DNA of 64,000 nucleotides from Tetracentron sinense. Taxonomy: Eukaryota > Streptophyta > Magnoliopsida > Trochodendrales > Trochodendraceae. How positions within the stretch are numbered: the stretch's first letter is position 1; every line of letters starts with the position of its first letter. Positions 1 through 12,008 of this stretch are shown piece after piece. A program made the position numbers and the translations under genes. Under the pieces are notes generated by a model. That model saw only the letters and a list, made by a program, of their open reading frames with translations, ran no database searches and was not told the DNA's origin. The stretch covers positions 4,607,501 through 4,671,500 of the forward strand of contig CM026571.1 of assembly GCA_015143295.1 (NCBI GenBank), read 5' to 3'.

Positions 1-311
1 AATTTGGTAAAACGAAAATAACCATTGTAATTTGACTATAATTATAAAAGTAATAATTCGCTTCCACAAGAAAAGAGGGAATTATCAATGGGTACCAATG
101 ACAAAAAACTGGGGTTCGGGATGTCTCCCTCCACTCTGCCTGTGAGCTGATTGTTTTCCTTCGAGTAGTGATAGGCTAGTTGGTGATTATTTAAGAGGGG
201 GTATTCATCAATAAAGTGGTGCCCTAGATTTGGAAATAGAATTCATGGGTACGTTAACTATTTCCCTTTTCCTAATAATAAAGAAGGCAAGTCTCAAGCA
301 AGTCACCTGTT
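1..311. other. AT-rich intergenic stretch, no gene seen
   Basis: I see no open frame of useful length, RNA gene or convincing element end here. The sequence is ordinary AT-rich plant intergenic DNA at the window edge. Confidence 0.5.
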
Positions 312-691
312 CAAACCAAGGTTTGAACTCCCGGTTTCATCCAAACCCAACGATATTTACTAACGATTTTGGAAAATGTGATTTCGGGGTGAACTCTTAA
401 AATTTTCATTTTAAATAGTTTTTTTTATTATTATTAAAATTCTGAAAAATTCCAATGTTTTTATCGAAAATTTGGGAAATTTATATATTTATTTTAAAAA
501 TAAAACAATAATATTGATATAAATAAATTAAATTTTAATAAAATATAATTTTTAAACATATATATTTTTAATAAAATATTAGTAAAAAAAATCCAAAATC
601 CGATCGAAATAACCAAAAAATTTTAGATTTGGGTTTGGGTTTGGGTTGGACCATCGAAATTGCCAATAATATTGGGATTTCAAACCTTGTT
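312..691. mobile_element. MITE-like element, CAAGGTTTGAA termini
   Basis: The left end reads CAAGGTTTGAACTCCC. The right end, reverse complemented, reads CAAGGTTTGAAATCCC. The interior is about 85% A+T and has no coding potential. I could not find a clean target-site duplication, so the superfamily is open. Confidence 0.4.
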
Positions 692-1349
692 TTAAATACA
701 GATAATAATGTTTTCTTACACGCTACCTTTTGACAATGGATAACGAGGGATCTGTTTTCATGAAATCAACCTCTAAGAAAAAAATTATGTTTGATGAAGC
801 CGGCTTTTGTAATTGAATACAATGTCTCGTGCAAAGATTAGGATGGATACTTAGTAGTTGAATGAGCATAGCCAAAAAATAATTAAAGCATTTTCCATAA
901 TTTACACGTAGTTAGGTCGCATCCCAGTATGGGTGGGCATTTCAACTACAATTAATGAGAATAGACACCTCCCTAATCTCTAGGGTGATACAATATTGCC
1001 GTCAATTTGATGAACAAGCTAGGTGTAATAAGCTTTTGAGGAATGATTAGCGAACCTTGGGATCAGTTATTTATCTTATTCCGTGTTCTCGTGTCCTTTT
1101 TAATACCCTTCTAACCTTGATTATTTTTAATACCTTTCTAACCTTGATTAAACTTAATTAAATTATAGTTAAGATTTAGTTTTTTTTTATATAAAAGAAA
1201 AAACCAAGGTTCGTTGGATTGCTTGACCCTAAGGGTGAGTGAATATTGTATTTAAAAGTGGGACGGGACCAATGGTCATTTGGTTACATAATGGAAACTA
1301 CAGGTAAGTTAACATTTTCTTAAGTTTTTCATTAATTTACAAATAATTT
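692..1349. other. AT-rich intergenic stretch, no gene seen
   Basis: No coding or RNA signal is visible. A 26-bp unit containing TTCTAACCTTGATTA is repeated twice near 1105-1155. Confidence 0.45.
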
Positions 1350-2644
1350 TAGGGTGGTGCTATGAGCACACCAACTATTACTGAAGGTACACCAAACATA
1401 GAGAAATCGCTATTATATTTTCACAACCCCCCGGCACCAAAAAAAAGAAAGAAATGACAACAATATCCTTTGACATTCTCCTTTATGGGTCTGCTGGGGG
1501 AGTTGGATTTTATTTGTTTTCTTTTCATGATCATGTAATGGGGTGCGTCAACTTCCAAGCCTTGAACATGGATTCTGAGACAGTCTCCCCTGGCTTCATC
1601 CTACATTGGATTTTTTTTTCCCGGATCAAATCTTCACTCCTACAACTGAAACCAACTGTTTTTCAATTTATAGAAATATGTGTTCGAATCTTTCTCCTTG
1701 TCTCAGAAATAGCAGCTTCTAATCTGAGGATGCAATCTCAATGGGGTTACCAACAGTTTCTTTAACTCCTCTCAACCGAAACCAACTGTTTTTCAATTTA
1801 GGCTCCGTTTGTTTGATCGTAAATGATTTTAAGACGTAAATCATTTACGAAAGAAAAAAAAATTACGGTAAAATGTGAATTTTCCACTCAGTTTTTGTTG
1901 TTTGGTTGCATTTTGGAAAATAGGGCGGAATTTTTTTTATTAAAAAAAAAATAAAAAATAATAACATAATAAAAAAAATTTAAAAATAATAAAATAAAAA
2001 ATTATGAATAATGGCATTTTTGTAATTTTAAAATATATTTAAAGAGGTTGGTATTTTACGGGAAAATGACTTACGGATTTTTGAAATATAAGTCATTTTC
2101 CCGAAAATTGATTCCTTTCACGTAAAACATTTTACTTACGAAAGATTTTACGTACAAACAAACACACATAATTAACATTTTCCATTGAACTGATTTGTTT
2201 TCCCCTATTTTATGTCGAAACAAACGGAGCATTATTAAAATCGAATTGTCCTTTATTGAAAGAAAGAGTTTGGAATTGGATTTATAGAAGAGTCTTGAGA
2301 ATTGATATCGATTCCAGGAGAAGAGGATCTGTATTTCACCTTAACCTTAATGGTGGGAGGGGAAATAACACTTTGATCGGAACCAAAATGTCGTGTTCAT
2401 ATAGTATTCTTACCAGTGTTAACCATCAATTAACTACCCCCATACCACCTCTTCCCGCGGAGCTCTAATTTACCGGCGACATCCCATAATCTTTAGTTAG
2501 ATGCGACAATAGAAAGAAGAAAGAAAAATAAAAAGGACATTATTATCATTTTATTAATTTTAGCGTGTAATTAAAACTTAATGATGTTTTTTCTTAGTTT
2601 GGTGTCTAGTCAATAATATTTGGTGTGCTCGTAGCACCACCCTA
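1350..2644. mobile_element. 1.3-kb TIR element, MULE-like candidate
   Basis: About 48 bp at each end form terminal inverted repeats beginning TAGGGTGGTGCTA. They match at roughly four positions in five. The flanking 9-mers agree at 6 of 9 positions, so a degraded MULE-type duplication is possible but unproven. The inside holds two gene-like moderate-GC stretches (1454-1765 and 2240-2470) that I do not recognise, and a younger MITE at 1801-2230. Confidence 0.55.
1801..2230. mobile_element. Nested MITE, GGCTCCGTTTGTTT termini
   Basis: The left end GGCTCCGTTTGTTT is matched by AAACAAACGGAGC at the right end, with further internal inverted pairing (AAATCATTTACG on the left, CTTACGAAAGATTTTACG on the right). 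This terminus type is common in plant MITEs. It sits inside the larger TIR element around it. Confidence 0.6.
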
Positions 2645-2799
2645 ATTTTATTTTGTATTATTTTTTTAAGGAGGGACCACAACTTCTTCAGTTGGTAGTG
2701 TTAGAATCTGTTCCTGACAACCATAATTTTAATACTCTCATCCTCTAAGCAAAATTGTGCATAAGCTAGAATTTGTATGTAAAATGATTATCCATGACA

Positions 2800-3360
2800 G
2801 ACCGTCAAGACTAATTGTTGGCTAGAAATCGGTAGAAAAATGATTTTGGGCATTGACATCATCCAACATGTGGCAATAAAAAGAGAGAGATATCAAGTTG
2901 GGAGAAGTAAAAATTATGAGGAAAAAATGAAATAATTTCTCTTCTTTATCGCTACATGTCGGATGATGTATTAATGCCCGACACCATTTTCTAGCATCTG
3001 TCATAGACAATCCAATGCCCTAAAAATCGACATGGGATTATCTCATAAATGCCAGAAAAGTAGTATCGGGCTCCACACATCATGTGACATGTGACGATAA
3101 AAAGAGGGAGTTGCCCCTTTTTATCTCTACATGTCGCATGATGTGTGGAGGAAGCCCAAGACCAGCTCATCTATTTTTATCGCCACATGTCAGCTAGAGA
3201 ATGATATTGTCTCTTATAGATGCATAGAAATGATTTGGACATGTGACAATAAAAAAAGGATGAGTATCACATGGGTAGAATTAAAAAACATGGGAAGAAA
3301 ATGAGATGACTTCTCCTCTTTATCTTATCGCCCATGCCTAGAAATCTGGATGGTAAATTT
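2800..3360. repeat. Cluster of degenerate foldback repeats
   Basis: Several inverted segments pair here, such as ATCATCCAACATGTGGC near 2860 with GCTACATGTCGGATGAT near 2950, and CACACATCATG near 3075 with CATGATGTGTG near 3135. Related sequence (ACTTCTCC..., ATGATTTTGACTTC) recurs near 11780-11940, 43540-43670 and 50890-51000. No coding sequence is seen. Confidence 0.35.
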
Positions 3361-3398
3361 CGGTGTTAACATTAATCCCAAATAAAATGAGAATTAGT

Positions 3399-3601
3399 CT
3401 AGGGATACTCCCAAGTGTACTCCCAAATATATTCCCAAATCTTATCCATCTATTTCAATTATAAACGATTGCGATTAGAGCAGATGTGACATTATAAAAA
3501 TAAGTCAACTCAAATCCTGACACTTAATGATTGATTATAAACGGTTAGGGTTAAGGAATATATTCGGGAGTAAATTTTGGAGTATCTATAGAGATACTCA
3601 T
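3399..3601. mobile_element. Small MITE, AGGGATACTCCC termini
   Basis: The left arm carries GATACTCCC, TACTCCC and ATATATTCCC in that order. The right arm carries their inverted counterparts in reverse order. The element is about 200 bp and non-coding. No clear target-site duplication was found. Confidence 0.45.
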
Positions 3602-3639
3602 AAAATGATAAGAAATACTGTTTTAAGTCTACTTAGAAG

Positions 3640-6600
3640 TTGACGGTAATTTTAGTAATTTTTAGGACGCGTCGTATCCTTCTGCTCGACGCGGACCGCA
3701 CTCCGTCTCTGACGTACTCCATCCCTGTCGCACACGATTCCAATCCTGGCCGTCTATTTTGATGCGGGAATCTCTTAACTTTTTGTCTGTCTGCAAAAGA
3801 GAAAACACGTGTAAGAGCAGGGATCGCCGGAGCATCACATTAAGAATAACGACGTGGGACCTACAAATGACGTGATACATAGCCCAACGAAAGCGGTCGA
3901 TACCACGCCACGCAATTTCAAAGTACGGCAATCTCTGCCAACGAGGCCTGCTTCCCGCAAGACATCTCAACACCTACGCGGAAAGCTCCACTCTAGCAGC
4001 ATTGACGGGGGATCCTCTCCATTACCACTGGCGGGACTCCACCAGCATTAATTCAGAGCTGACACGCATTCACAAAATGCTTCAGGATAACTGCGATGAT
4101 CCACCAGAGAATTCATAATAATAAATAATTATTTTTGGGGATAAAATTCTTTTTTTTTAGAACTTAAGAAGAAAGAAAGGCATTTATTTCTCATCTACTT
4201 TTTATTTTTTATTACAAAATAGGTCTATTTTTTGAGGCTACATCATTTTTTTTAAGTGAAGTGATTTTAAATTCTTTGGATTTTCAATCAAAGGGTGCAA
4301 AGCATTATGTAGGGCCCATTTAAAGCATGTGACTCTCCAATTCTCAATATTAGGTACAAAGGAAGAGTTTTTTTCATCACATTAAAAAAAAAAAAAAATA
4401 GTTGAGAAGGAAGATGGATATGATTTTTAATTATTTTTTAAAAAAATATTTCAAATCCTCTAACGGTGACTTTTTCCGTTATTAGGCTTTTGTTTGGGGA
4501 GATCATTTAGAGGTACGTGTTGTCTTCCGGTGTATTCTGCGGAGAGCCCCCCAATTGAAACCGGAGAGGATCCAAAGTCCAATCACGCTGTCGGTGGTTG
4601 TGGTCCCTACTGACGTGTCTTTGCAGGCCAACTGCGATCCAGGTGGGGCCTGTAATTGAAGGTCGCATCTCCAGCTCATACATCACGACCCGTATCAGAA
4701 ATGGACCACGTGTCAAAGCTTATGCCCATGTGAATTTTCCGCGTGTCCGTAAACTATTCGTCATGTACCTGGGCCTTTTTCCAATGCAATGATGTAGCCA
4801 GTAATTCACAGCCAACTGGTTTGGTATTAAAAGTAGCCATGTGACAGGTGGTCTGACATCCACGTGGGAGAAGAATCTGGACCGTTGGATGAGGAGGTGG
4901 ACTGACGAGGATGCTTATTTTGCGGTGAAAGAGAAAGAGACATGTGAATATGTGATGGATGGATGGAATGACGTGGCACTTTTTATTAAGCAGTGCAGGT
5001 CGTATCCGACAGAATGACGTGTCTAGCAGGCGCATCGTGTTGTACGCAAAGATATGTGGGACCCAGTAGACGTGGACTTGAAGCAAAAGTTGCGAGCGGA
5101 TCTGGATTTTCCCATTTTTGATTATCGAAAAATAACTATATTTTCTCCTGGTCAAGATTCGTAGGCATTTTTATGGATTCCTGACCCCCTTGTTTTGTTT
5201 CATAATAACGAGTACGTCCTTCCTTCTAACTTTCATGTGCCGTCTTCTTTGAAATTTGAGGCTGTACCCTAGGGTTCCGTTCACATTAACCAATTATCAC
5301 CTTATACATAACAACACCAATTCATTTTGCTAGGCTTACCCTCTTTTCTATACTTGCATCCACGGTTTTCAGAATCGGATCGGGCCATGAACTGGCAGAG
5401 TGGCAAGTTCTCCACCGGGCTGGTTCAACCGTCTCTTTTTTTAAAATAATTTTTCCCTATTTTCCTTCTTTTTTTGGCCGGTTTTTTCCGATTTTAAACC
5501 TTGGTTTCTTGGTTGAACCGGTCGGAGTTGGTGACTTCTTAGTACAATCAGATTTTGGGAGGTTTCAGAAAAAGCGGCCTGGTTGGTTCCTGGTTTTACT
5601 GGTTCAACTGGCCAATCCGATTTTAATTGCACTGCTTGCATCCTCTCTTATTTTTTTATAATAAAAATTAATGCTTGGAATAGCAAAAATTTCAAACAAG
5701 TTGAAATTTCAGAATTTATATTTTTTCAAAATATTTTATTAGATAAAATAATTCCTAATTTCTTGTCCCAAAATTTCAAAATTTTGACCATAATAAATCA
5801 CCATTTTTCTTAATTTTTGATATATATATATATATTTTACATAGTTATTAGATGTATATCACTTATCTAATAATTAACATAGTTAGAAAAAATAGTGGAT
5901 TAATAATTTAAGTAAGTTAATAGAAGTGCTTAATGGTCATAAGTATCTTAATTTTGTAGGTTTTTTTGAATTATAAATTCATATTTTAGACTAAAAGTAA
6001 TTATTATATTTATAAAATTAAATAATTATAATAAACAAGTGTCATAATACTTATATTTCTAGATTAAATAAGTTAGTGGAAGTGTTTAAGGGTCTTAAGT
6101 ATCCTAGGTATCCTATAATAATAAATAAATATCTAATTAAATTTATAATTTAATAACAAAATATTTTTACTTTATTTCTAAAACAAAACCTTGAAATTTA
6201 AAAATATCATGAAATTTTGATAATTATATTTTGATATTATTATTAAAAACGAAGTGAAAATTTATTTTAAAATGAACCAATAATATTTTGATCGAAATTC
6301 CAGAATATGACCCAAATTATGCAATTCAAAATAATAGAAATATTAATTTTGGACGTGCCGAATACCAAACTTTTGTATAAAAATTTCAAAATTAGAAACC
6401 ATGACAAAAAAAAAAAATTTGTATAAGACTTCCCACACAAACTCTTTTATTTTATTATTATTATTAATAATAAAAGAGAATACAATTCTTTTAAAAATTA
6501 TGAGAGTAGGGCTAGCATTCATGGCAAACAACAAATGTGGTTACAAATTAGATGAGGTTCACCAATGACCAATCGGAAGTTCCAAACTGTTCAATTGAGA

Positions 6601-6900
6601 GGGCACCTCTTCGACTGCACCCGACTCGGTGGCCCCATAAATTTTATTCATATTCTTCCAACTCAAATTGTCTCGTCGCTTGTTGACACCGCATGGCATT
6701 TCTTGCTCAAGTCAAAATGTGGCTCTGGTGTAACATGTGAGGTGTCGCGCTTTCTTTCCGCAAAGCCCTTGCTTGGAAGTGAGTCAGATGCACTCTATAA
6801 AGGTAGGGTCATACCGCCTACCCCATTGAAGCTAATGGAGATCCACTCATCGATCATATGACCATGTATGCCCTTGTTGGGTCAGAGACTTTCAATGAGC
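3640..6900. other. Non-coding region with less AT-rich islands
   Basis: Two stretches, about 3660-4060 and 4500-5160, are clearly less AT-rich than their surroundings and have overlapping short open frames on both strands, none recognisable. Around 5370-5640 there are GGTTGAACCGGTC-type inverted motifs typical of degenerate MITEs. 5815-6500 is extremely AT-rich, with an (AT)n run at 5821-5836. 6560-6860 has a TATA-like CTATAAAGG but no gene I can support. Confidence 0.4.
4560..5080. promoter_or_regulatory. Dense cluster of ACGT-core (G-box/ABRE-like) motifs
   Basis: In about 500 bp I count at least seven ACGT cores in bZIP-type contexts, including GACGTGTC, CCACGTGTC, TCCACGTGGG, TGACGTGGC and AGACGTGGAC. 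Such clusters are typical of plant promoters responding to bZIP/bHLH factors. No gene start is recognised on either side, so this could be a promoter relic or material carried by an element. Function is inference. Confidence 0.3.
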
Positions 6901-6901
6901 C

Positions 6902-7009
6902 ATAGGTTGCCGAGAAAATAAGTTAAAACATGCAAAGAAAATAATTTTTAAATTTTTTAATATAATTTTTAATTGTGTTTTGTTTAAATTAATCGGCAAC
7001 CAAACATAG
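6902..7009. mobile_element. Short MITE, GGTTGCCGAGAAAAT termini
   Basis: The left end ATAGGTTGCCGAGAAAAT is matched by ATCGGCAACCAAACAT at the right. A second copy with the same termini lies at 31366-31506. The interior is nearly all A/T. Confidence 0.5.
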
Positions 7010-7345
7010 GTACGATGTTAGAATATGTAGGACTTTCATTTCCATTTCTTCATATTTTAACTTTTGTTTTTCTTTTTTCCTTTTTGTTTGGTGTATATTA
7101 CATATTAGATTTGAAAAAAAACAGTTTTTCCAGAGCGATACTATTTTACCAATTGATATGCAACATATTTATAATGGTGGCAAGATGTATAACTTATACA
7201 AATCTTTCTATTTTCCGCTTCATTTTGATTCATTCGGTCAAAGTTATTTACTCTCGCGTACATTTCTGAAACACCCCTAACAAAATGATAAATAGTCAAT
7301 TTTGAAAGAACTTATTGCCAAGCCCTTTCAGATATATAAATCTAT

Positions 7346-8785
7346 GGGGAATGCTAGCCCCACTTTCCATACTTCCTCATTTTCCCTGGGAATCCGCCAC
7401 GTCAAGTTACTTTTCCTGGCCGCTTTTGCAGCCGGTTAAAGCTTCTTTCATCATCTATATTTTAGACAACTCCCTCATTAGTTTTGTATTTTACAAAAAC
7501 TCTCAATCACATTTAAGACGCATAGAATACGGACCGAACATTTTTCCTCTCTTTTGTACTGTCTCATGTTCTCTATCTCTCTCCCCTAGCCAACTACCAC
7601 GGCAGAGTTCGAATCACAGCCCTTGAAAAAAAGAATTATGTAAACTTACTAAAGTGACTAAGTGTAGTCCTTGAAAAAAAAAAAAAAATTTCGGACACCT
7701 CCAAAGTTCTACCTATCCAGGGCTCACCATGAAGCAAAATTACTATACCCAACCCCAAATGATGGACATGGGTTAAGCAATCCGATCTTGGGTTTTAGAA
7801 AAAATAAAATAAAAAAATCTTGACTTTAATTTAGTTAAGCTTAACCAGGGTTAAATGAGTGACACAAGGAGAAAACGGTTAAGTCATCGGACCCCAAGTT
7901 GGTTAAGCAATCCAACCTTGGGTTTTTGAAGAAAAAAAAAACAAAAATCTTAAACTTTAATTTAGTTAAGTTTAACCAAGGTTAAATGAGTATTAAAAAA
8001 ACACAAGGACGTTACGATGACTAAAATAGCGGACTCCAGGTCCTATAATCACTGCTTAAGCAGTGGACACAGTGGTGACGTAACCTCAACCCAACCCCAT
8101 CCGCAACCCCAACTCCAAAAATGAAAGGCAAAGGATTCTCTCGAGTTCAAACCCCTAGAGATCACCACGTGTCTCCTTTGACACCCCTTAACCATGGGTT
8201 AGGTTCACCCATCCTTGGTTTTTTTTTTTTTGTATATAGTAATTATTATTTTTTAAATAAAAAAACTGTTTTTAGAGGTTTTTTAATATTAAAAAATGTT
8301 TTAATTTAAAAAAAAGAATTAATATTTAAAAAAAAAATCAAGGGTGGATGGATGAACCCTAGGGGTGGGTGAACCTCACCCATGTTAATGGGTGTCAAAG
8401 AAGACACGTGGCAACCTCTAGGGGTTCGAACTCGAGAGAACCTGAGCCAAAATGAAAATATAGATAGGGACGTTGACCTATGGGTGCAATTGAACTCCCT
8501 CTGCCGTGGTAGTTCAATCCCGATTGGCTGTGATTCGATCTCTATCATGTAGAGGAGAGAAAATAGGAGACAGTACAAAAAAGAGAGAAAATGTTCATTC
8601 TGTACTCTATGCGTCTTAAATGTAATCGAGAGTTTTTATAAAATACAAACAAATGAGGGAGTTTTCTAAAATATAGATGATGAAAGAAGCTTTAACAGGT
8701 TGCAAAAGCAGCCGGAAAAAGCAACTTGACGTGTTGGATTCTCAGGGAAAGTGAGTAAGTATGGAAAGTGGGGCTAGCATTCCCC
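7346..8785. mobile_element. 1.44-kb non-autonomous MULE with long TIRs and exact 9-bp TSD
   Basis: The element starts GGGGAATGCTAGCCCC and ends with its inverse. It is flanked by the perfect 9-bp direct repeat TAAATCTAT at 7337-7345 and 8786-8794, the hallmark of Mutator-like insertion. The terminal inverted repeats are about 280 bp long (7346-7625 and about 8490-8785). The middle holds two direct repeats of about 95 bp (near 7770 and 7905) and the nested foldback element 8127-8448. No transposase is present, so it would have depended on one encoded elsewhere. Confidence 0.85.
8127..8448. mobile_element. Foldback MULE-type MITE with G-box arms, nested
   Basis: The element begins GGC and ends GCC and is flanked by the exact 9-bp repeat AAAATGAAA (8118-8126 and 8449-8457). 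The arms of about 115 bp pair closely, including CTCTCGAGTTC, CCCCTAGAG and CACGTG, around an A/T-only loop. It inserted into the MULE 7346-8785. It is the best-preserved member of a foldback family with copies near 29.0, 36.0, 36.3, 47.4, 47.7, 48.3, 50.5 and 53.6 kb. Confidence 0.85.
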
Positions 8786-8794
8786 TAAATCTAT

Positions 8795-9919
8795 CTATCT
8801 GGTTCTGAATTCAAACATAAGTTTCATCTACATTTCATGTTTGAGAAGTATTTTCTATCGGAAAGTAGGAAAAAAAAATGGCATGTCTAAAAAAAATGAG
8901 TTGATAATACCTTTCAATGAGATAAACGTTTTTCAAACCTCTCAAAATAGAATCTTTTTCAAACGCGTCATAATTCCTTGCTTGGATATGGTGTAAATAT
9001 CAAAATTTCATCATTTTAGAAACTTTTTAAAACGTACTAGCAATACTTTGTAGCAGTCAAAAGTTTGTATCCATTTTTCATGATATGATGCGTGGTTCAT
9101 ATATATCACGGCGTCATGAAAAAAATGGTGTCTTTCACAATAGATAAATGAAATTTTGAGTAATCTTCCCCCGTAAGGCCAATGGCCTTTTTTTTTTTTT
9201 TCATGGGTAGTTCAGCCTGCATAGAAAACTCCAGTCGCTTGCCTGTTTACATAATTTTTTTTTACATAATTTTCTTCCGTTTGAAAAAGCTATTCATCAA
9301 AATAATGAGCCACCACAATAGGAACACATTTGAGATCACCAAATGCTCGGGAGTTCCTTTATTCAATCATTTTTGTCCTTGTTGCAACACATATAGCTCA
9401 TATACATATTTTCTTTGTTTTCTGAGCCCACTCAATAGGTGAACTTGTTAACGATCATCAAGACATTTTTATCCGTACATTAATTATCAAAATCCACTAA
9501 AGGTAAGAGTACTTTAGTCTTTTCATAAAAGATCAATCATTAAATACAAGGGAGAATAAATACAATTTGACTTTTCTTACACTCATTCTCTCTCCTAATT
9601 AATGAACTCTCTCACCTATGAAAATATCAAAATACCCTTTCATTTAATAGAATGGTTTTTAATGCATAGGGATAGAAAAGTCGGTTAATAATTTCACACA
9701 TTGAGTGGTCATTAGCATTTCCCAAAATTTCTTACAATGTTAGCATCAGTTCTGCTTTTGCAATCAATTAAACTAAGGGACATTGTTTAATGTTGATCAA
9801 GCTTTACTTGGGTTGCAAAACCCGCTGCATTTTTTTTACGTGTTCCTCCCAGCTTGAGAAAGTGGAGAAGAGAGAAACTGAGACTAATATTCTCATTTAA
9901 AGATTTAGAAAACTAGAGA
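8795..9919. other. AT-rich intergenic stretch, no gene seen
   Basis: No recognisable gene or element ends. Short open frames here are low-complexity (poly-Phe/Leu) and not credible. Confidence 0.45.
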
Positions 9920-9927
9920 CTCGTTAC

Positions 9928-10957
9928 TAGGGTTGTCAAAGGGCAGGGCTAGGGTAGGGCCGGGGTCAACCCTAGCCCTACCCTTCCCTATAAGAGTAGG
10001 GCCCTAGCCTAGCCCTAGCCCTTCAAGGGCTAGGATTGATTGGGCCCTAGCCCTGCCCTCAAGGGTCAGGGTAGGGCCAAAGGGCCGGAAGAAAGAGCGG
10101 GATTTTTTTTGTGATTTGAAATGAATAGATTTTTTTTCTACACCGACTATCAACCTGACATGGAAATGGATACCCTCCTTTTTTATTCGGGCTTGGGACC
10201 GACATTGCAACAAAAAAGCAATGAAAAAGTTAATTTTTTTTCATTGTCAGTGACAAGCATACATGATAGAATAAAACAAAATAAAACTATATAGAACAAA
10301 ATTTATATATCAAAATCCTCTAAGCAGGAGGAGACAATTTCGCATACGAGATTAGGATTAGGGTTCGTAATGGGTGTGAAGCCTCGAGAGGTTTTATAAC
10401 GATTGTCATGTAAAATTACTCATTTAACCCTACTATTAAACCCTTTCAAAGGATGAAATGAGTAATTTCATATATATATATATGAGAATTGATAAAAGTC
10501 CCGTAGTACGTGAAATCTATGAAAGTTCACGGCAAGCTAAATTGAGGGCCATTATGGTAATTGATAACAATAATTAAGGGTAATCTTGAAAATATGGTCA
10601 TTTATTGATTTCATCAAAATTGCCCTGGATTTGTTATTAATTACAAGGATGCCATTTTGTCCTTTGAAGTTTTTGCCTGCGTGAAGGATATGGAAGTTAC
10701 ACACTACGTGACTTCTAGCACGTCCCTATATATATATATACTTTTATGGTTTATAAACCTTAGCTACCTTGTAGGAACTAAGGAGAAGGGTAGGGCTTTA
10801 AAGGGCAGGGTAAGCCCTGGCCCAACCCTGTAGAAGTAGGGCTTCAGAATTTTAAACCTTACCCGGCCCAAAGGCTGGGAAGGACAGGGCTTCAGAAGGC
10901 TTTGGAAGGCAGGGCGGGGCCAAGTACCCTTCTACGTGGGCTTTTTTGAAAGCCCTA
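9928..10957. mobile_element. 1.03-kb non-autonomous hAT element with 8-bp TSD
   Basis: The left end TAGGGTTGTCAAAGGGC pairs with the right end GCTTTTTTGAAAGCCCTA. The flanks are CTCGTTAC (9920-9927) and TTCGTTAC (10958-10965), a 7-of-8 match as expected for an ageing hAT duplication. The arms consist of GGGCTAGGGCAGGG-type repeats (to about 10100 and from about 10780). An unrelated segment with CACGTAGTG-type inverted motifs and (AT)n runs fills 10440-10740. No transposase is visible. Confidence 0.75.
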
Positions 10958-11085
10958 TTCGTTACATGCTACTAAAAGTAGTTAAGATTTTGATTTGAAA
11001 TATTAATATTAACCCTAGATTAAATAAGCGTAAGTCCCTTGTCAATAGAATGACCACTTTCTCTATTCCTTACATATCTTTCTAA

Positions 11086-11692
11086 GAGCATCTCCAACAC
11101 TATCCCTATTCTGGCTCCCTTGGCCAGAATAGGGATGATGAAGAATAAAAGTTTACTCCAATAGGCTCTTCAAAGCACCTCACCAGGATACGGCCAGCAT
11201 TTCAGCTTGTTAGCAGTGGCGAGACGTTTCAAATCTCCAAACATTATAAAATGATTTTAAAAAAAAAAACTCCTTCAAAACAATTTGAACCCTCAACCAC
11301 AGCGATTGAACTAATAAGGGAGAGTTCAATCACACCCATAGGCCAACACGTGTCCCTTTTAACTTCTACTAACCATGGTTGAGATTCACTAACCCTTGGG
11401 GTTTAACAATATGATCTTAGTTTTTAGAAAAAAGTGTTAAAAATTAATTAACTCTAGTTAAATTTTTTTAACTATTATGGTTAAATATTTTTTTGAAAAA
11501 AAGTTATATTGTTGAACCCCACAAGTTGGAGAAACTTAACCATATTTAATAAGTGTTAAAAGAGGCACGTATAAGCCAGTGGGTGCGATTGAACTCTCCA
11601 CGATTGTAAAAATAAGTGACTGCCTATTTTAAGAAAGTCAGAAATTTAGAGAAAAAAATAGGGAATTGTTAGAAATAGTGTTGGAAATGCTC
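11086..11692. mobile_element. Tourist-like MITE, GAGCATCTCCAACAC termini
   Basis: The ends GAGCATCTCCAACAC and GTGTTGGAAATGCTC are inverted and flanked by TAA on both sides, the 3-bp target duplication of PIF/Harbinger (Tourist) elements. A foldback element at about 11284-11598 is nested inside. Confidence 0.6.
11284..11598. repeat. Nested foldback repeat with GAGAGTTCAATCRCACC arm
   Basis: The left arm carries GAGAGTTCAATCACACCCA, CACGTGTCCCTTTTAAC and CCATGGTTGAG. The right arm is the inverse with some loss of match. The same arm sequence is found inside the short Helitrons at 28.6, 30.8, 32.3, 49.4 and 54.8 kb. Non-coding. Confidence 0.55.
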
Positions 11693-11710
11693 TAAATGCC
11701 AATGCAAACA

Positions 11711-11999
11711 GGCTCAGGATTGTCTTTGGCGAAACCAAAAGGTGGTCTCAGGCATCCATACATCATGCCACAAGTGACCTGAAAAATTGGAGAAGTCATT
11801 TCATTTTCTCCCTATGATTTTGACTTCTCCCCACTTGATATCTCTCTCTTTTTCTCATCCATTCATCGCCACATGTCTTCTAGTGTGTGGAGAAGTCAAA
11901 ATCATGGGACCCATGATTTTTACTTCTCCACCACATGTCCTCTATTTTGTGGACACCTGAGTGGAGCCTTTCTGGCTTCGCCAGAAAGAATCCGAGGCC
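11711..11999. mobile_element. Small MULE-type MITE with 9-bp TSD
   Basis: The termini GGCTCAGGATTGTCTTTGGC and (inverse strand) GGCCTCGGATTCTTTCTGGC are inverted repeats. The flanks are ATGCAAACA (11702-11710) and ATGCAAACC (12000-12008), 8 of 9 identical. The inside carries paired GAAGTCAAAATCATGGG-type arms. Partial relatives lie at 43475-43670 and near 50000. Confidence 0.65.
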
Positions 12000-12008
12000 A
12001 TGCAAACC

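Noticed and set aside
1454..1765. 103-codon open frame in the 1.3-kb TIR element
   Set aside because: Possibly captured sequence, but I recognise no family on either strand and composition alone is not enough.
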